NCBI GenBank assembly: GCA_051715425.1
Contig: JBPXJS010000008.1
Coordinates: 611,285-675,284 of the forward strand
Length of the DNA stretch: 64,000 nt
DNA from: JAJTFA01 sp051715425
GTDB lineage: Bacteria > Bacteroidota > Bacteroidia > UKL13-3
Reading direction: 5' to 3'
Shown here: piece by piece, positions 27,641 through 36,744 of the stretch
How the letters are laid out: each line of letters starts with the position of its first letter
Numbering within the stretch: the first letter of the stretch is position 1
Made by a program: the position numbers and the translations under genes
Notes under the pieces: model-generated
Seen by the model: only the letters and a program-made list of their open reading frames with translations
What the model was told of the DNA's origin: nothing
Databases searched by the model: none

Positions 27641-28248
27641 ATAACGCTGGTATTAAACTGTTTATTAGCAGTTGCAATATACTCAAGCAACTCATTTCGT
27701 CCCCTCTTTTTTGCTGATGATGTGTAAAAAACCGGAGGAAGTTCTTCCCACTCTTCCAATAATTTTTTCTTAAATGCCTCGGTGCTTTTGGACGTTTCAG
27801 TTTGAGAGTTTTTATCCGTTTTGGTAAACACAATACTAAACGGGATCTCATATTCGCCCAGCATGGCAATAAATTCGAGGTCAATTTTTTGGGGCGGAAT
27901 ACGTGAATCTATCAGCACAAACAGGTTTTGCAGGTTTTCTCTTTGCTGAAAATAATCAATCATATTTCTGCTCCACTCTTCCCTTAGCGTTCTTGAACGT
28001 TTGGCGTAACCATAACCAGGTAAATCCACAAGAAACCAGGCTTCATTAATCAGGTAATGGTTTATATTAATGGTTTTACCCGGATTGGCCGAAACCCTGG
28101 CCAACTCATTCCGGTTACACAACATATTGATGAGGGAAGATTTTCCTACGTTTGACCTTCCGATAAATCCGTATTCAGGCTTATCTGAATTTGGGCATTG
28201 TGATACCACTGATGAACTCTTAACAAAAACTGCTTTTTTAATTTCCAT
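27637..28248 (-). CDS. engB: ribosome biogenesis GTP-binding protein YsxC/EngB
   Basis: A 203-residue small GTPase for 50S subunit assembly. G1 is GRSNVGKSS, G3 is DLPGYGYAK, G4 is TKTDK and the G5-like segment is TSSAKKRG. The N-terminal CPNSDKPEYGFIGRSN is typical. It follows a small lipoprotein gene by 2 bp and ends inside the last codons of the convergent hemW. Confidence 0.96.
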   Translation of the reverse strand: MEIKKAVFVKSSSVVSQCPNSDKPEYGFIGRSNVGKSSLINMLCNRNELARVSANPGKTININHYLINEAWFLVDLPGYGYAKRSRTLREEWSRNMIDYFQQRENLQNLFVLIDSRIPPQKIDLEFIAMLGEYEIPFSIVFTKTDKNSQTETSKSTEAFKKKLLEEWEELPPVFYTSSAKKRGRNELLEYIATANKQFNTSVI

Positions 28249-28250
28249 GA

Positions 28251-28820
28251 TTAACGTTGTAATAAAGTCCAGCTTTTATTTCCGGAGATCATTTTGATGA
28301 AACCTTTAGATGAATTGAGGTAAATGGTATCCGTTAAAGAAGCCAGCCTGTACACATTTGTATAAGATATACCTCCAACAGAGAGGGAATCGTAATACCC
28401 GGTTTGCTTTTGTGTAAAAAACGAAGCAGGGTTGATAAAGTATGACGCACCAGTCCATATCTCCACCACCTGATTTTTACCAAGCAAAAAAATGCCTGCC
28501 GTAAAAGTCCTGCTATCCTGTTTATTGGCAATACGCATAAACTTCCCTTTATAGGCTACACTATCAGGCGGGCATTCCGGGTTTACCGAAAGGGTACTCA
28601 TTTCCAGAACGTTTGCAGTTGAATCCGTATAAACAAGTAAGGTATCGTTATTACTGCTTACATAAACCGATGAATCATTTAATACATATGGAAACAGGGC
28701 TGATAATGATGTTTGCAGCGCTATCGTGTCTGTATACACTTTGCGGCATGGTGCATCCTGATTGGGTTTGCAGGAAACCATGAACAAAAAAGCAGCTAAT
28801 ATTGTTATCAATAAACGCAT
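28251..28820 (-). CDS. predicted lipoprotein, unknown function
   Basis: A 189-residue protein with a lipoprotein signal (lipobox FMVS|C, Cys17) followed by a mainly beta-strand region. The composition is rich in Ser/Thr/Tyr with two further cysteines (about 25 and 82) that could form a disulfide. No family is recognised. The 2-bp gap to engB suggests a shared transcript. It could be a lineage-specific envelope lipoprotein. Confidence 0.7.
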   Translation of the reverse strand: MRLLITILAAFLFMVSCKPNQDAPCRKVYTDTIALQTSLSALFPYVLNDSSVYVSSNNDTLLVYTDSTANVLEMSTLSVNPECPPDSVAYKGKFMRIANKQDSRTFTAGIFLLGKNQVVEIWTGASYFINPASFFTQKQTGYYDSLSVGGISYTNVYRLASLTDTIYLNSSKGFIKMISGNKSWTLLQR

Positions 28821-28890
28821 ACTGCAAATAAAAGCTAAAATATGTAATGCCTTTAATTTAACTTAATATTGCACCCTTTAGTATAAACAC

Positions 28891-29616
28891 GTGATAGAAA
28901 TAAAACCGGATAACAAGTCGGCAGATTCAAAAAAGATTCAGGTAGAGCAAATGTTTAATGATATTGCTCACCGCTATGATTTCCTGAACCGTTTTCTCTC
29001 CATGGGAATTGACAAAGGTTGGAGAAAAAAGGCTATTAACAGCCTCAGGGAGGTTAAGCCTAAACATATTCTTGATGTAGCAACAGGTACCGGAGATCTG
29101 GCAATAGCCGCACTTAAACTGAATCCGGATAAAATAACCGGAATTGATTTATCGGCACAGATGCTGGCAGCCGGGCAACTAAAGCTGAATAAACTCCAAC
29201 TAAACAAACAGATTGAACTGATAAAGGGAGATTCTGAATCGCTTCCATTTGAAGACAATAATTTTGATGCAGTTACCGTTGCATTTGGGGTGAGAAATTT
29301 TGAGAACCTGCAACAAGGGGTAAATGAAATGTACCGGGTTCTAAAACCAGGAGGTAAAATTGCAGTTCTGGAGTTTTCTAAACCCAAATCTTTCCCATAC
29401 AAACAATTGTACAATTTTTACTTTACCCGCATACTACCTATATGGGGCGGGCTGATAAGCAATAGTAAACAAGCCTATGAATACCTGCCTGAATCCGTAA
29501 AACATTTTCCGGAAGGCAGCGATTTTTTAAACTACCTTACCCGTGCCGGTTTTAAAAATACTGATATTAAACCATTAACATTCGGAACTTGCAGCCTGTA
29601 TACCGCTATAAAGTAA
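28891..29616 (+). CDS. ubiE: demethylmenaquinone methyltransferase
   Basis: A 241-residue class I SAM methyltransferase (UbiE/MenG). It methylates demethylmenaquinone, the last step of menaquinone synthesis. The SAM loop is LDVATGTGDLAI, and the family motifs DAVTVAFGVRNFEN and VLKPGGKIAVLEFS are clear. Bacteroidota respire mainly with menaquinone, so the menG role is expected. The start is a GTG at 28891. The next ATG (MFNDIAHRYD) would cut the N-terminus by about 20 residues. A -7-like TAATATTG is at 28864-28871. Its end overlaps porT by 28 bp. Confidence 0.95.
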   Translation: MIEIKPDNKSADSKKIQVEQMFNDIAHRYDFLNRFLSMGIDKGWRKKAINSLREVKPKHILDVATGTGDLAIAALKLNPDKITGIDLSAQMLAAGQLKLNKLQLNKQIELIKGDSESLPFEDNNFDAVTVAFGVRNFENLQQGVNEMYRVLKPGGKIAVLEFSKPKSFPYKQLYNFYFTRILPIWGGLISNSKQAYEYLPESVKHFPEGSDFLNYLTRAGFKNTDIKPLTFGTCSLYTAIK

Positions 29617-30284
29617 TTATCACGCTAGGGGTATTGCTATCCGCGTTCCACTTGTTTGCACAGCCAAACCAGGAGCAGTATGACAATCGTCTTCTTCATT
29701 TTGGATTTACCCTTTCGTTGAATAATGCTTCTGTAAGAGCCGATACCAAATCATCATTCCTACCCAAAGATTCCTTACTAAATGTTCGCCAGTTATCGTT
29801 TCCGGGAATTGGTTTGGGCGCCATCACCAATTTGCACCTGGGAGATAATTTTGACCTTAGGCTGATGTTTCCGGTTATTTCTTTTGTGCAACGAAACCTG
29901 GTTTACGAATTTCCTAACAAACAGAAAGAGGTGAAAATAGAATCGGCCTATTGCGATGCCTCCTTATTACTTAAATATAAATCAGCACGCAGAAAAAACA
30001 CCAGGGCTTATATTGTTGGCGGATTCAGAGCCAGCTATGATCTGGCTTCTTCCATTAACCAGAAAAGGAGTCAACAGGCACCTGTGGTATCCCTTATTCC
30101 GCTTACTTACGGATACGAAGGAGGTTTTGGCCTTGATATTTATTTCCCCTATTTTAAATTTTCTCCGGAAATAAAAATTTGCAATACATTCGGTAACGCC
30201 ATGTATAATGATGGCTATATTTACACCAATGCGCTGGAAAGGCTCTCTCCAAAATTGTTTATGTTTTCTCTTCACTTTGAATAA
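29589..30284 (+). CDS. porT: T9SS outer-membrane protein PorT/SprT family
   Basis: A 231-residue protein with a signal peptide (VIITLGVLLSAFHLFAQ) and an eight-strand-type barrel. Family blocks are LLHFGFTLSLNNA, PGIGLGAITNLHLGDNFDLR and a C-terminal aromatic end (MFSLHFE). PorT is required for T9SS function in P. gingivalis. Its position directly after ubiE is conserved in Bacteroidota. The start is TTG (29589-29591). An in-frame stop lies at 29568-29570 and no ATG occurs before the signal peptide, so a weak start coupled to ubiE translation is likely. Confidence 0.9.
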   Translation: MQPVYRYKVIITLGVLLSAFHLFAQPNQEQYDNRLLHFGFTLSLNNASVRADTKSSFLPKDSLLNVRQLSFPGIGLGAITNLHLGDNFDLRLMFPVISFVQRNLVYEFPNKQKEVKIESAYCDASLLLKYKSARRKNTRAYIVGGFRASYDLASSINQKRSQQAPVVSLIPLTYGYEGGFGLDIYFPYFKFSPEIKICNTFGNAMYNDGYIYTNALERLSPKLFMFSLHFE

Positions 30285-30327
30285 GAATAAACGCTTATAC
30301 ATCCATTTAAACAGTATTCACAGATCA

Positions 30328-31446
30328 ATGAAATTTACCTTAAGTGCCAGCGATAACAAATCCAATGCCCGTGCGGGATTGATTGAAACCGATCGGGGCA
30401 CCATTGAAACCCCTATTTTTATGCCTGTAGGAACCCAGGGAACCGTAAAAGGGGTAACACAGGAAAACCTGAAAAATGATATTGGTGCCCAAATCATTTT
30501 AGGCAATACTTACCATATTTATCTGCGTCCCGGACTTGATACCATTGAACAGGCAGGAGGTTTACACCGCTTTATAAACTGGGATAAACCCATGCTTACC
30601 GACAGTGGCGGGTATCAGGTATTTTCTCTGGGTGATATCAGAAAAATTAAAGAAGAAGGCGTTTGGTTTCAAAGCCATATTGATGGATCAAAACATTTTT
30701 TTAGCCCGGAAGGCGCAATTGATATCCAGCGCAAAATTGGAGCAGATATTATAATGGCTTTTGATGAATGTACACCCTACCCTTGCGAATATGCGTATGC
30801 AAAAAACTCCATGCATATGACCCACCGGTGGTTGGAAAGATGTGTGGCGCAGTTTAACCAAACAGAACCGCTCTATGGTAAGTCGCAAACGCTATTTCCA
30901 ATAGTGCAGGGAAGTACCTATAAAGATCTTCGCAAACAATCAGCGGAGTTTATTGCCGGGCAAAACCAGGAGGGCAATGCCATTGGTGGCCTTTCTGTTG
31001 GAGAACCTGCAGAGATGATGTATGAGATGACTGATCTGGTTTGTGGTATACTGCCAAAAGATAAACCTCGGTATCTGATGGGTGTAGGTACCCCTCAAAA
31101 TATTCTGGAATGCATCTCTCTCGGAATAGATATGTTTGATTGTGTAATGCCTACCAGAAATGCGCGACATGGTTTTATTTTCACATCAGAAGGAATCATC
31201 AATATTAAAAATGAAAAGTGGAAAAAAGATTTTTCACCGCTTGATCCCCTTTTTACTCCTCAATATTCGAAAGCCTACATGCGACACCTGATACATAGCG
31301 GAGAGCTGCTTGGGGCGCATATTGCCAGCAAACAAAACCTGAGTTTTTATTTGTGGCTGGTTAAAGAAGCAAGAAAACATATTATTGAAGGAAATTTCAG
31401 TACATGGAAAGACCAAATATTAAAACAAATTACGGTAAGGCTCTGA
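30328..31446 (+). CDS. tgt: queuine/preQ1 tRNA-guanine transglycosylase, zinc-ligand-less form
   Basis: 372 residues from the ATG at 30328. A longer reading frame from 30208 adds 40 unconserved residues inside porT. It exchanges guanine-34 for the queuosine precursor in GUN-anticodon tRNAs. The general acid is Asp92 (LTDSGGYQVFSL) and the nucleophile Asp268 (IDMFDCVMPTRNAR). The zinc region differs from E. coli Tgt: the CxCxxC loop is shortened to PLDPLFTPQYS and the histidine ligand position reads Gln336 (SKQNL), so no zinc site is evident. It sits in ubiE-porT-tgt-permease-EamA, 43 bp after porT and 1 bp before the permease. Confidence 0.95.
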   Translation: MKFTLSASDNKSNARAGLIETDRGTIETPIFMPVGTQGTVKGVTQENLKNDIGAQIILGNTYHIYLRPGLDTIEQAGGLHRFINWDKPMLTDSGGYQVFSLGDIRKIKEEGVWFQSHIDGSKHFFSPEGAIDIQRKIGADIIMAFDECTPYPCEYAYAKNSMHMTHRWLERCVAQFNQTEPLYGKSQTLFPIVQGSTYKDLRKQSAEFIAGQNQEGNAIGGLSVGEPAEMMYEMTDLVCGILPKDKPRYLMGVGTPQNILECISLGIDMFDCVMPTRNARHGFIFTSEGIINIKNEKWKKDFSPLDPLFTPQYSKAYMRHLIHSGELLGAHIASKQNLSFYLWLVKEARKHIIEGNFSTWKDQILKQITVRL

Positions 31447-31447
31447 T

Positions 31448-32524
31448 ATGAAATTGCTCGACAGATATATCATAAGCAAGTTTCTCCTCACGTTTATATT
31501 TACGCTTGGGCTGTTTTCCTTTATTGCCATTTTTATAGATGTATCAGAAAAACTGGATGATTTTCTAAAAAGGAAACCACCGCTTCAAACCGTTATTTTC
31601 GATTACTATATTTACTTCATCCCCTGGTTTTTTGGCTTATTCGGACCCATTTTTGTTTTTCTTTCCTGCATTTTTTTTAACTCCAAACTGGCACAAAACA
31701 CCGAGATTATTGCCATGCTCAATAGCGGTATGACTTTCTTACGTTTTTTGCGGCCTTACTTTATTGGTGCAGCTATCTTAACCGCTGTTTTTATTTTTCT
31801 TAATACCTATTTAATACCGGTAAGCGAAAAACACAAGTATGCATTCGAGGAGCAATGGATTAAAGAGAAAAAAGTAACTGAATCGCAAAATATTCATGTG
31901 CAGATGGAACCAGGAAGCATGCTGCATGTGGCCTCATTCAATTATCTCGACAGTACCGGATTTAATGTTTCTATGGAACGATTTGACAGCAGCAGGTTAA
32001 GCAACCGCATAACGGCTACCAAGCTCACATGGAACAGGGAAAAAGCAATGTGGAGACTGGAAGGATACCGCCAGCGCATTTTTACAGCAGATGGAGAAAT
32101 CGTGATCAAAGGAGATTTTAAAGACACCGTGCTAAAAATACAACCATCCGAATTCATTATTAAGTCGCAATATATTTCCAGCATGACCAACCCTGAACTA
32201 AATGAATATATCAGGATGGAAAGAGAAAAAGGATCACCCAATATCAGCAAATACAAAGTAGAGTTATACCGGAGAATGGCCTCCCCTTTTTCCTTTTTTG
32301 TACTTACCCTGCTTGCTGTTTCCATCTCATCACGCAAAAGCAGAGGTGGAACCGGAGTGGCATTGGGACTGGGTATTTTTATTACCCTTTCGTTTCTTTT
32401 GTTTATTCAGGTATTTAATACCTTCGGGATGACCAATGTGATGCCACCAGCCATTGCAGTGTGGACACCGAATATTCTCTATTCTTTTATTGCTTTATTC
32501 TTTGCAGCAAAAGCTCCAAAATAA
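31448..32524 (+). CDS. LptF/LptG-family permease (YjgP/YjgQ)
   Basis: A 358-residue inner-membrane protein of the LPS export ABC transporter permease family. Three N-terminal helices (LDRYIISKFLLTFIFTLGLF; FIPWFFGLFGPIFVFLSCIF; a third near 100-120) are followed by a periplasmic beta-jellyroll and three C-terminal helices. LptF and LptG pull LPS from the inner membrane with ATPase LptB. The RxMASPFSFFVLTLLAVSIS segment is typical. Which of LptF or LptG it is cannot be decided. It sits 1 bp after tgt and 3 bp before the EamA transporter. Confidence 0.9.
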   Translation: MKLLDRYIISKFLLTFIFTLGLFSFIAIFIDVSEKLDDFLKRKPPLQTVIFDYYIYFIPWFFGLFGPIFVFLSCIFFNSKLAQNTEIIAMLNSGMTFLRFLRPYFIGAAILTAVFIFLNTYLIPVSEKHKYAFEEQWIKEKKVTESQNIHVQMEPGSMLHVASFNYLDSTGFNVSMERFDSSRLSNRITATKLTWNREKAMWRLEGYRQRIFTADGEIVIKGDFKDTVLKIQPSEFIIKSQYISSMTNPELNEYIRMEREKGSPNISKYKVELYRRMASPFSFFVLTLLAVSISSRKSRGGTGVALGLGIFITLSFLLFIQVFNTFGMTNVMPPAIAVWTPNILYSFIALFFAAKAPK

Positions 32525-32527
32525 GCA

Positions 32528-33403
32528 ATGAAATTAAACAAATACCTTCAACTACATATTATTATCCTGCTTTGGGGGTTTACTCCTGTGTTGGGCAAAC
32601 TCATTACCTTAAGCTCTTACGACCTGGTTTGGTATCGTTTGTTTTTTGCCATTATCAGCCTGTATGGGTATATGGTTTGGAAAAAGGTAAACCTAAAAAC
32701 AGATCTCAGGTCATTGGGTGAAATAAGCCTAATGGGCCTTGTTGTTGGTGCTCACTGGTTCTTTTTTTATCATGCCATTAAGGTTTCCAATGTTTCTATG
32801 GCACTTGCCGGATTTTCTACCATTACCCTTTTTGCCAGCTTGCTGCAACCCTTGTTATTAAAGAAAAAATTCTTCTGGGGTGATTTAATTTACGGGCTTG
32901 TAATAGCAGGCGGATTAACCATTATTCTTCAGTTTGAGGGTTTTTATGCAGCAGGGGTGATATATGGCATACTCGCTGCATTCACAGGGGCTTTATTCGG
33001 GGTATACAATGGCAAACTGATAGCCAAACATGAGGCCACCAAAATTACCCTGATTGAGTTTGTAGTAGCTTTTGTTTTTATAGCTATACTTAAACTTATC
33101 CAACCTGCTGAAACAGGGGTATACATTTCATTCCCGGAATCCTCTAATCTCTTTTATCTGTTGCTGCTTAGTTTGTTTTGCACCACATTGGCCTTTACGT
33201 GGAGTATAGAAATTCTTAAAAAGTTTACTCCTTTTACCGTTATTGTTACCAACAACCTGGAGCCTGTGTATGGGGTTGGGTTTTCCCTGTTGCTTTTTGG
33301 TGAAACAGAAATGATGTCGGGAGGATTTTACATAGGTGCAGTGATTATTCTACTTAGCGTTTTTACTTACCCCTATGTGCAACAAAAATTCATAAAATCG
33401 TAA
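32528..33403 (+). CDS. EamA/DMT-family transporter
   Basis: A 291-residue protein with ten predicted membrane helices in two EamA repeats. The first repeat has ILLWGFTPVLGKLI and FSTITLFASLLQPLLL; the second has LSLFCTTLAFTWSIEILKKF and NNLEPVYGVGFSLLLFGE. DMT proteins export or exchange small metabolites such as amino acids or nucleotide sugars. The substrate is not inferable here. It is translated 3 bp after the LptF/G gene and 24 bp before the T9SS cargo. Confidence 0.9.
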   Translation: MKLNKYLQLHIIILLWGFTPVLGKLITLSSYDLVWYRLFFAIISLYGYMVWKKVNLKTDLRSLGEISLMGLVVGAHWFFFYHAIKVSNVSMALAGFSTITLFASLLQPLLLKKKFFWGDLIYGLVIAGGLTIILQFEGFYAAGVIYGILAAFTGALFGVYNGKLIAKHEATKITLIEFVVAFVFIAILKLIQPAETGVYISFPESSNLFYLLLLSLFCTTLAFTWSIEILKKFTPFTVIVTNNLEPVYGVGFSLLLFGETEMMSGGFYIGAVIILLSVFTYPYVQQKFIKS

Positions 33404-33427
33404 CTTCGTTAAATAATCACATGTGAT

Positions 33428-35290
33428 ATGAGAAAAATATTCCTTTTTATTTCTTCACTTATGGGGGTAGCTGCAACGGCTCAAACCAAATTCTCTTACC
33501 ATACAGAAGATTTTCATACGCCCCTTTCCTATACCATACATCTGGATGATGAGGTGGCTGATTATGACCCCAGGTTACAACTGATTAAAAGTGCTGCCCC
33601 GCTGCCTGCCACCACCTACAGAAAACTGAAAGCAGAATTGGATGCACGCAGGGCTGCAAAAGCAACTCAACCATTGCCTGCAACATCTTATGGCAAGGCT
33701 GCTGCACCTGCGCCAACGCTGGTTACAGGTTTTGAAGGCAATATTGTAACACAGGGCACCCCCAATGATAATGATATGGCCATTAGCGACAGTGGAATGA
33801 TTGTGAGTGTGGTGAACCAGAACCTTACCTTTATAAATCCGGCCGGTGGTTTTATCAAATCTGCATCCTTATCCTTTTTTGCCAAACAACTGGGAACATT
33901 AAACCGCACCTATGATCCGCGTGTAGTATACGACCCCGATGCCGACCGTTTTATTGTAGTCTTCCTGCAAGGATCAACCAGCGCAGATACGCGCATTATC
34001 ACAGCATTTTCCAAAACAAATGACCCCACCAAAGAGTGGCATGTTTATGCTATTCCGGGTAATACCTTTGGCGACTCCAGTTGGAGTGATTATCCTATTC
34101 TTTCCTTATCAAAAGACGAACTTTTTATAACGGTAAACCGCTTAAAGGACAATACCGACTGGAAAGATGGTTTTATTGAATCGCTGATATGGCAGGTGGA
34201 AAAAAGCAAGGGATATGCAGGTGCAACCCTTACTCAAAAGCAGTATAAAGACATTAAACTTAACGGAAAATCTATCTGGAGTATTTGCCCGGTTAAAGGA
34301 GGTTCTGCCTTATACGGTCCAAAAATGCATTTCCTTTCCGTAAGGCCAAGTGATCTCCAAAACGATACCGTTTTTCTACATGAGATAAGCAATACCATTG
34401 CATCAGGGAGCAGCCAGTTTAGTACCAGAATTTTGCGCACAGACAGGCAATATGGATTGCAACCAAACGCCATACAGCCAAACCTGAAAAAGCTTCAAAC
34501 CAACGATGCCCGTGTTTTATCTGCTATGATGGAAAATGAGATTATTCACTACGTAGCCAATTGTATCGATACGCAATATTTTAGTCCGGGAGTTTATTAT
34601 GGAAGAATAAGCTCCTTTACCTGGCCCGGAGAAACACCTGTCATTACCGGCAAAATAATCGGTTATGATTCGCTTGATATTGGCTACCCTTCTGTTTCCT
34701 ATATTGGTGGCGGGGCGGCAGATCACAGTGCGTTAATCACTTTTTCCCATGTTTCACCTAATCATTTTCCCGGAACCTCTGCAGTATATGTAGACAGGGA
34801 TGGAAATATTTCAGGCCCTGTATTTGTAAAAACAGGCTTAAGCAATATTGATTTGCTGGGCGACAGTGTAGACCGTTGGGGCGATTATACCGGTAACCAG
34901 AGAAAGTATAACGAAACCGGTGTTTGCTGGGTAAACGGATCGTATGGAAAATCGAATGGCAATTATACCTGGATTGGAAAGTTACGAAGCAATGATGTAC
35001 GTTTGAACGTAACGAACACGGATAAACCTGAGGTGGTGGTAAATGCATACCCTAATCCGGTAGCCGAATATGTGACCGTGGATTTTGAGGTGGAGCAAAC
35101 ACAATTCTTAACATTTACACTGAGCAATATTAAAGGACAACTTGTTGACGTGTTGTTGCGTGATAAGGCCAAAGCAGGAAAAAACAGGTTTAGCTTTAGT
35201 ACATCAGATTTGCCGGATGGGATTTACTTTTTAAATATTAATAACAATGGACATACGATTGAAAGCAGGAAAATTGTTGTTCATCATTAG
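33428..35290 (+). CDS. secreted T9SS cargo protein with type A sorting domain
   Basis: A 620-residue protein with a signal peptide (FLFISSLMGVAATAQ), a proline/alanine-rich linker (about 55-100), and a large beta-rich body resembling a propeller (repeated strand blocks such as DPRVVYDPDADRFIVVF and SWSDYPILSLSKDELFITV). A C-terminal T9SS type A domain (about 540-620) has the start AYPNPVAEYVTVDF and the end PDGIYFLNINNN...KIVVHH. It is exported by Sec, then across the outer membrane by T9SS, with the sorting domain removed. No catalytic motif is recognised. It is probably a surface or extracellular binding protein. Confidence 0.85.
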   Translation: MRKIFLFISSLMGVAATAQTKFSYHTEDFHTPLSYTIHLDDEVADYDPRLQLIKSAAPLPATTYRKLKAELDARRAAKATQPLPATSYGKAAAPAPTLVTGFEGNIVTQGTPNDNDMAISDSGMIVSVVNQNLTFINPAGGFIKSASLSFFAKQLGTLNRTYDPRVVYDPDADRFIVVFLQGSTSADTRIITAFSKTNDPTKEWHVYAIPGNTFGDSSWSDYPILSLSKDELFITVNRLKDNTDWKDGFIESLIWQVEKSKGYAGATLTQKQYKDIKLNGKSIWSICPVKGGSALYGPKMHFLSVRPSDLQNDTVFLHEISNTIASGSSQFSTRILRTDRQYGLQPNAIQPNLKKLQTNDARVLSAMMENEIIHYVANCIDTQYFSPGVYYGRISSFTWPGETPVITGKIIGYDSLDIGYPSVSYIGGGAADHSALITFSHVSPNHFPGTSAVYVDRDGNISGPVFVKTGLSNIDLLGDSVDRWGDYTGNQRKYNETGVCWVNGSYGKSNGNYTWIGKLRSNDVRLNVTNTDKPEVVVNAYPNPVAEYVTVDFEVEQTQFLTFTLSNIKGQLVDVLLRDKAKAGKNRFSFSTSDLPDGIYFLNINNNGHTIESRKIVVHH

Positions 35291-35450
35291 CCTTTGGATG
35301 GTTACTGACGCCTGCCGCAGCCGACAGGAACAACCCAAAACGGATCAGCAGGAAGAGGTAAAGGAACATCCTAAGCCAGGCACCGAGGCACAAACAGATT
35401 CCTTAAAAAGGGTGCTTGATGAGAAACGCAAAGCCCGAAAAGGAAACTGA
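35247..35450 (+). CDS. small lysine/glutamate-rich lipoprotein
   Basis: A 67-residue protein starting 44 bp inside the preceding gene in another frame. It has a lipoprotein signal (basic RLKAGK, hydrophobic LLFIISLWMV, lipobox VTDA|C at Cys23) and a hydrophilic, charged remainder ending RKARKGN. The signal-peptide architecture makes a chance ORF unlikely. The function is unknown. Its TGA abuts the stop of the convergent gene at 35451 with no gap. Confidence 0.6.
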   Translation: MDIRLKAGKLLFIISLWMVTDACRSRQEQPKTDQQEEVKEHPKPGTEAQTDSLKRVLDEKRKARKGN

Positions 35451-35972
35451 TTAAAATTTAACCCCTGCTGCTAAACCTGGCCAAAACATCCAATGGTTAG
35501 CTGCATACGGAATTATATCAAATTTATCGGTAGCCACATATAATGGCATATTCAAAAGTATACCTGCCCGGGCAAAAAAAGTCCCGGGTGGTTCATAGCG
35601 ATAACCTACTCCTATTTGAGGGTTGAATATAAACTGATCAGGTAAATCATAGTGCAGTATCCATTTGGTTAATATTCCAGATGAAATAGAAAAATGGTGA
35701 CGACTCCTTCTTACCAAATAATTGAATTCAGAAGGGAAATAAAAAAAAGTGCGGTTGTTTAGATCAGAAGGAGGCCATGTTCCGGGCAACCAGCAAGTGC
35801 CAATCCGCAATGTCATGTTTGTTTTTACTTTATACTCATAGTTAAGAGAATAAAGTCCCGCATTGCCTAAAACTTCAAGTGTAATGTAATTGCGGGCTGT
35901 ATCATTCTGCGCTTTTAACTCATAGCCATAACTTAAAAGAAAAATAAGTCCAATAATAAAATCTCTGTTCAT
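35451..35972 (-). CDS. outer-membrane beta-barrel-like protein, unknown function
   Basis: A 173-residue protein with a signal sequence (LIFLLSYGYELKAQ) and amphipathic, aromatic-rich strands. It contains NPQIGVGYRYEPPGTFFARAG and ends in an aromatic (GVKF), consistent with a small barrel. No named family is recognised. It overlaps the deacetylase by 4 bp and is the last gene of the operon that begins with the bifunctional-nuclease-family gene. Confidence 0.7.
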   Translation of the reverse strand: MNRDFIIGLIFLLSYGYELKAQNDTARNYITLEVLGNAGLYSLNYEYKVKTNMTLRIGTCWLPGTWPPSDLNNRTFFYFPSEFNYLVRRSRHHFSISSGILTKWILHYDLPDQFIFNPQIGVGYRYEPPGTFFARAGILLNMPLYVATDKFDIIPYAANHWMFWPGLAAGVKF

Positions 35973-36739
35973 TGACCGGCCATTTGAGAAGCGGTATAAA
36001 AAGTAAGACCGGAACGTTTTGCCTTATTTAATATCTCAATCAAAACATCTTTATTTATAGATAAGGAATTTGACGAGGTTCCTGTATAGTCAATTTCATG
36101 ACAGTACAAGCTAATTGTTTGTTTGCTATCTGCTGCCTTCTCTATAGCATGGAGAATTTCTGAAGTTTTATAGTTGTTCTTCCTATCAATACTGCTTCCG
36201 TAAAAAAGACGATTACCTTTAAACCTGTAATAAATAGCATCCACATCTTCCATATCCTGGCCGGCATAAGGGCTTATTATTTTGCGAACACTTTTAAACT
36301 TTTTAAGAAGCAGCCTGTCTGTTTCAACAGAACAATCACCAAATGGGTATGCAAATGCCGAAACCACAAAACCATCTTTAATCATCGAATCCATTATGGA
36401 TGTTATTTCCTGATTTAGGTATTCAGTCTCCCCCAGTTTCTTTAGTTGCTCCGGAGTATGCTGGTGTGTTCTGGAGTGATGAGCAATCTCATGCCCGTCA
36501 GCTTGCAACTCAAGCATCATTGCCTTATCAGCTTCATTTATCCGATCATACGCGTCAATGTAAAATGTAATTTTTATGCTATTTTCTTTAAAATAGGAAC
36601 GTAGCGGATACCAGGTTGCAACATGAACGTCTGTAGACAGAAACACTCCTGCGCCCAGTAATTGATCCTGATCGTTCTTATTACAGGAAAATAGCGGTAT
36701 TAAGACAGAAAGGACAATTATCTTTAAAACACGCCACAT
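35969..36739 (-). CDS. polysaccharide deacetylase family lipoprotein
   Basis: A 256-residue NodB-like (carbohydrate esterase 4) protein with lipobox PLFS|C (Cys19). The metal motif HxxxH is in HHSRTHQH and the later FAYPFGDCS motif is present. The first motif, normally TFDDG, reads STDVH, so only one aspartate is present there and the catalytic base may differ. Predicted to remove acetyl groups from an envelope or extracellular glycan while anchored in the membrane. Co-operonic with a nucleoside transporter (5 bp upstream) and a barrel protein (4 bp overlap). Confidence 0.85.
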   Translation of the reverse strand: MWRVLKIIVLSVLIPLFSCNKNDQDQLLGAGVFLSTDVHVATWYPLRSYFKENSIKITFYIDAYDRINEADKAMMLELQADGHEIAHHSRTHQHTPEQLKKLGETEYLNQEITSIMDSMIKDGFVVSAFAYPFGDCSVETDRLLLKKFKSVRKIISPYAGQDMEDVDAIYYRFKGNRLFYGSSIDRKNNYKTSEILHAIEKAADSKQTISLYCHEIDYTGTSSNSLSINKDVLIEILNKAKRSGLTFYTASQMAGQ

Positions 36740-36744
36740 TCATT

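Noticed and set aside
30208..30327. 40-residue N-terminal extension of Tgt
   Set aside because: It lies within porT in another frame, and the family begins at MKFTLSASDNKSNARAG (30328).
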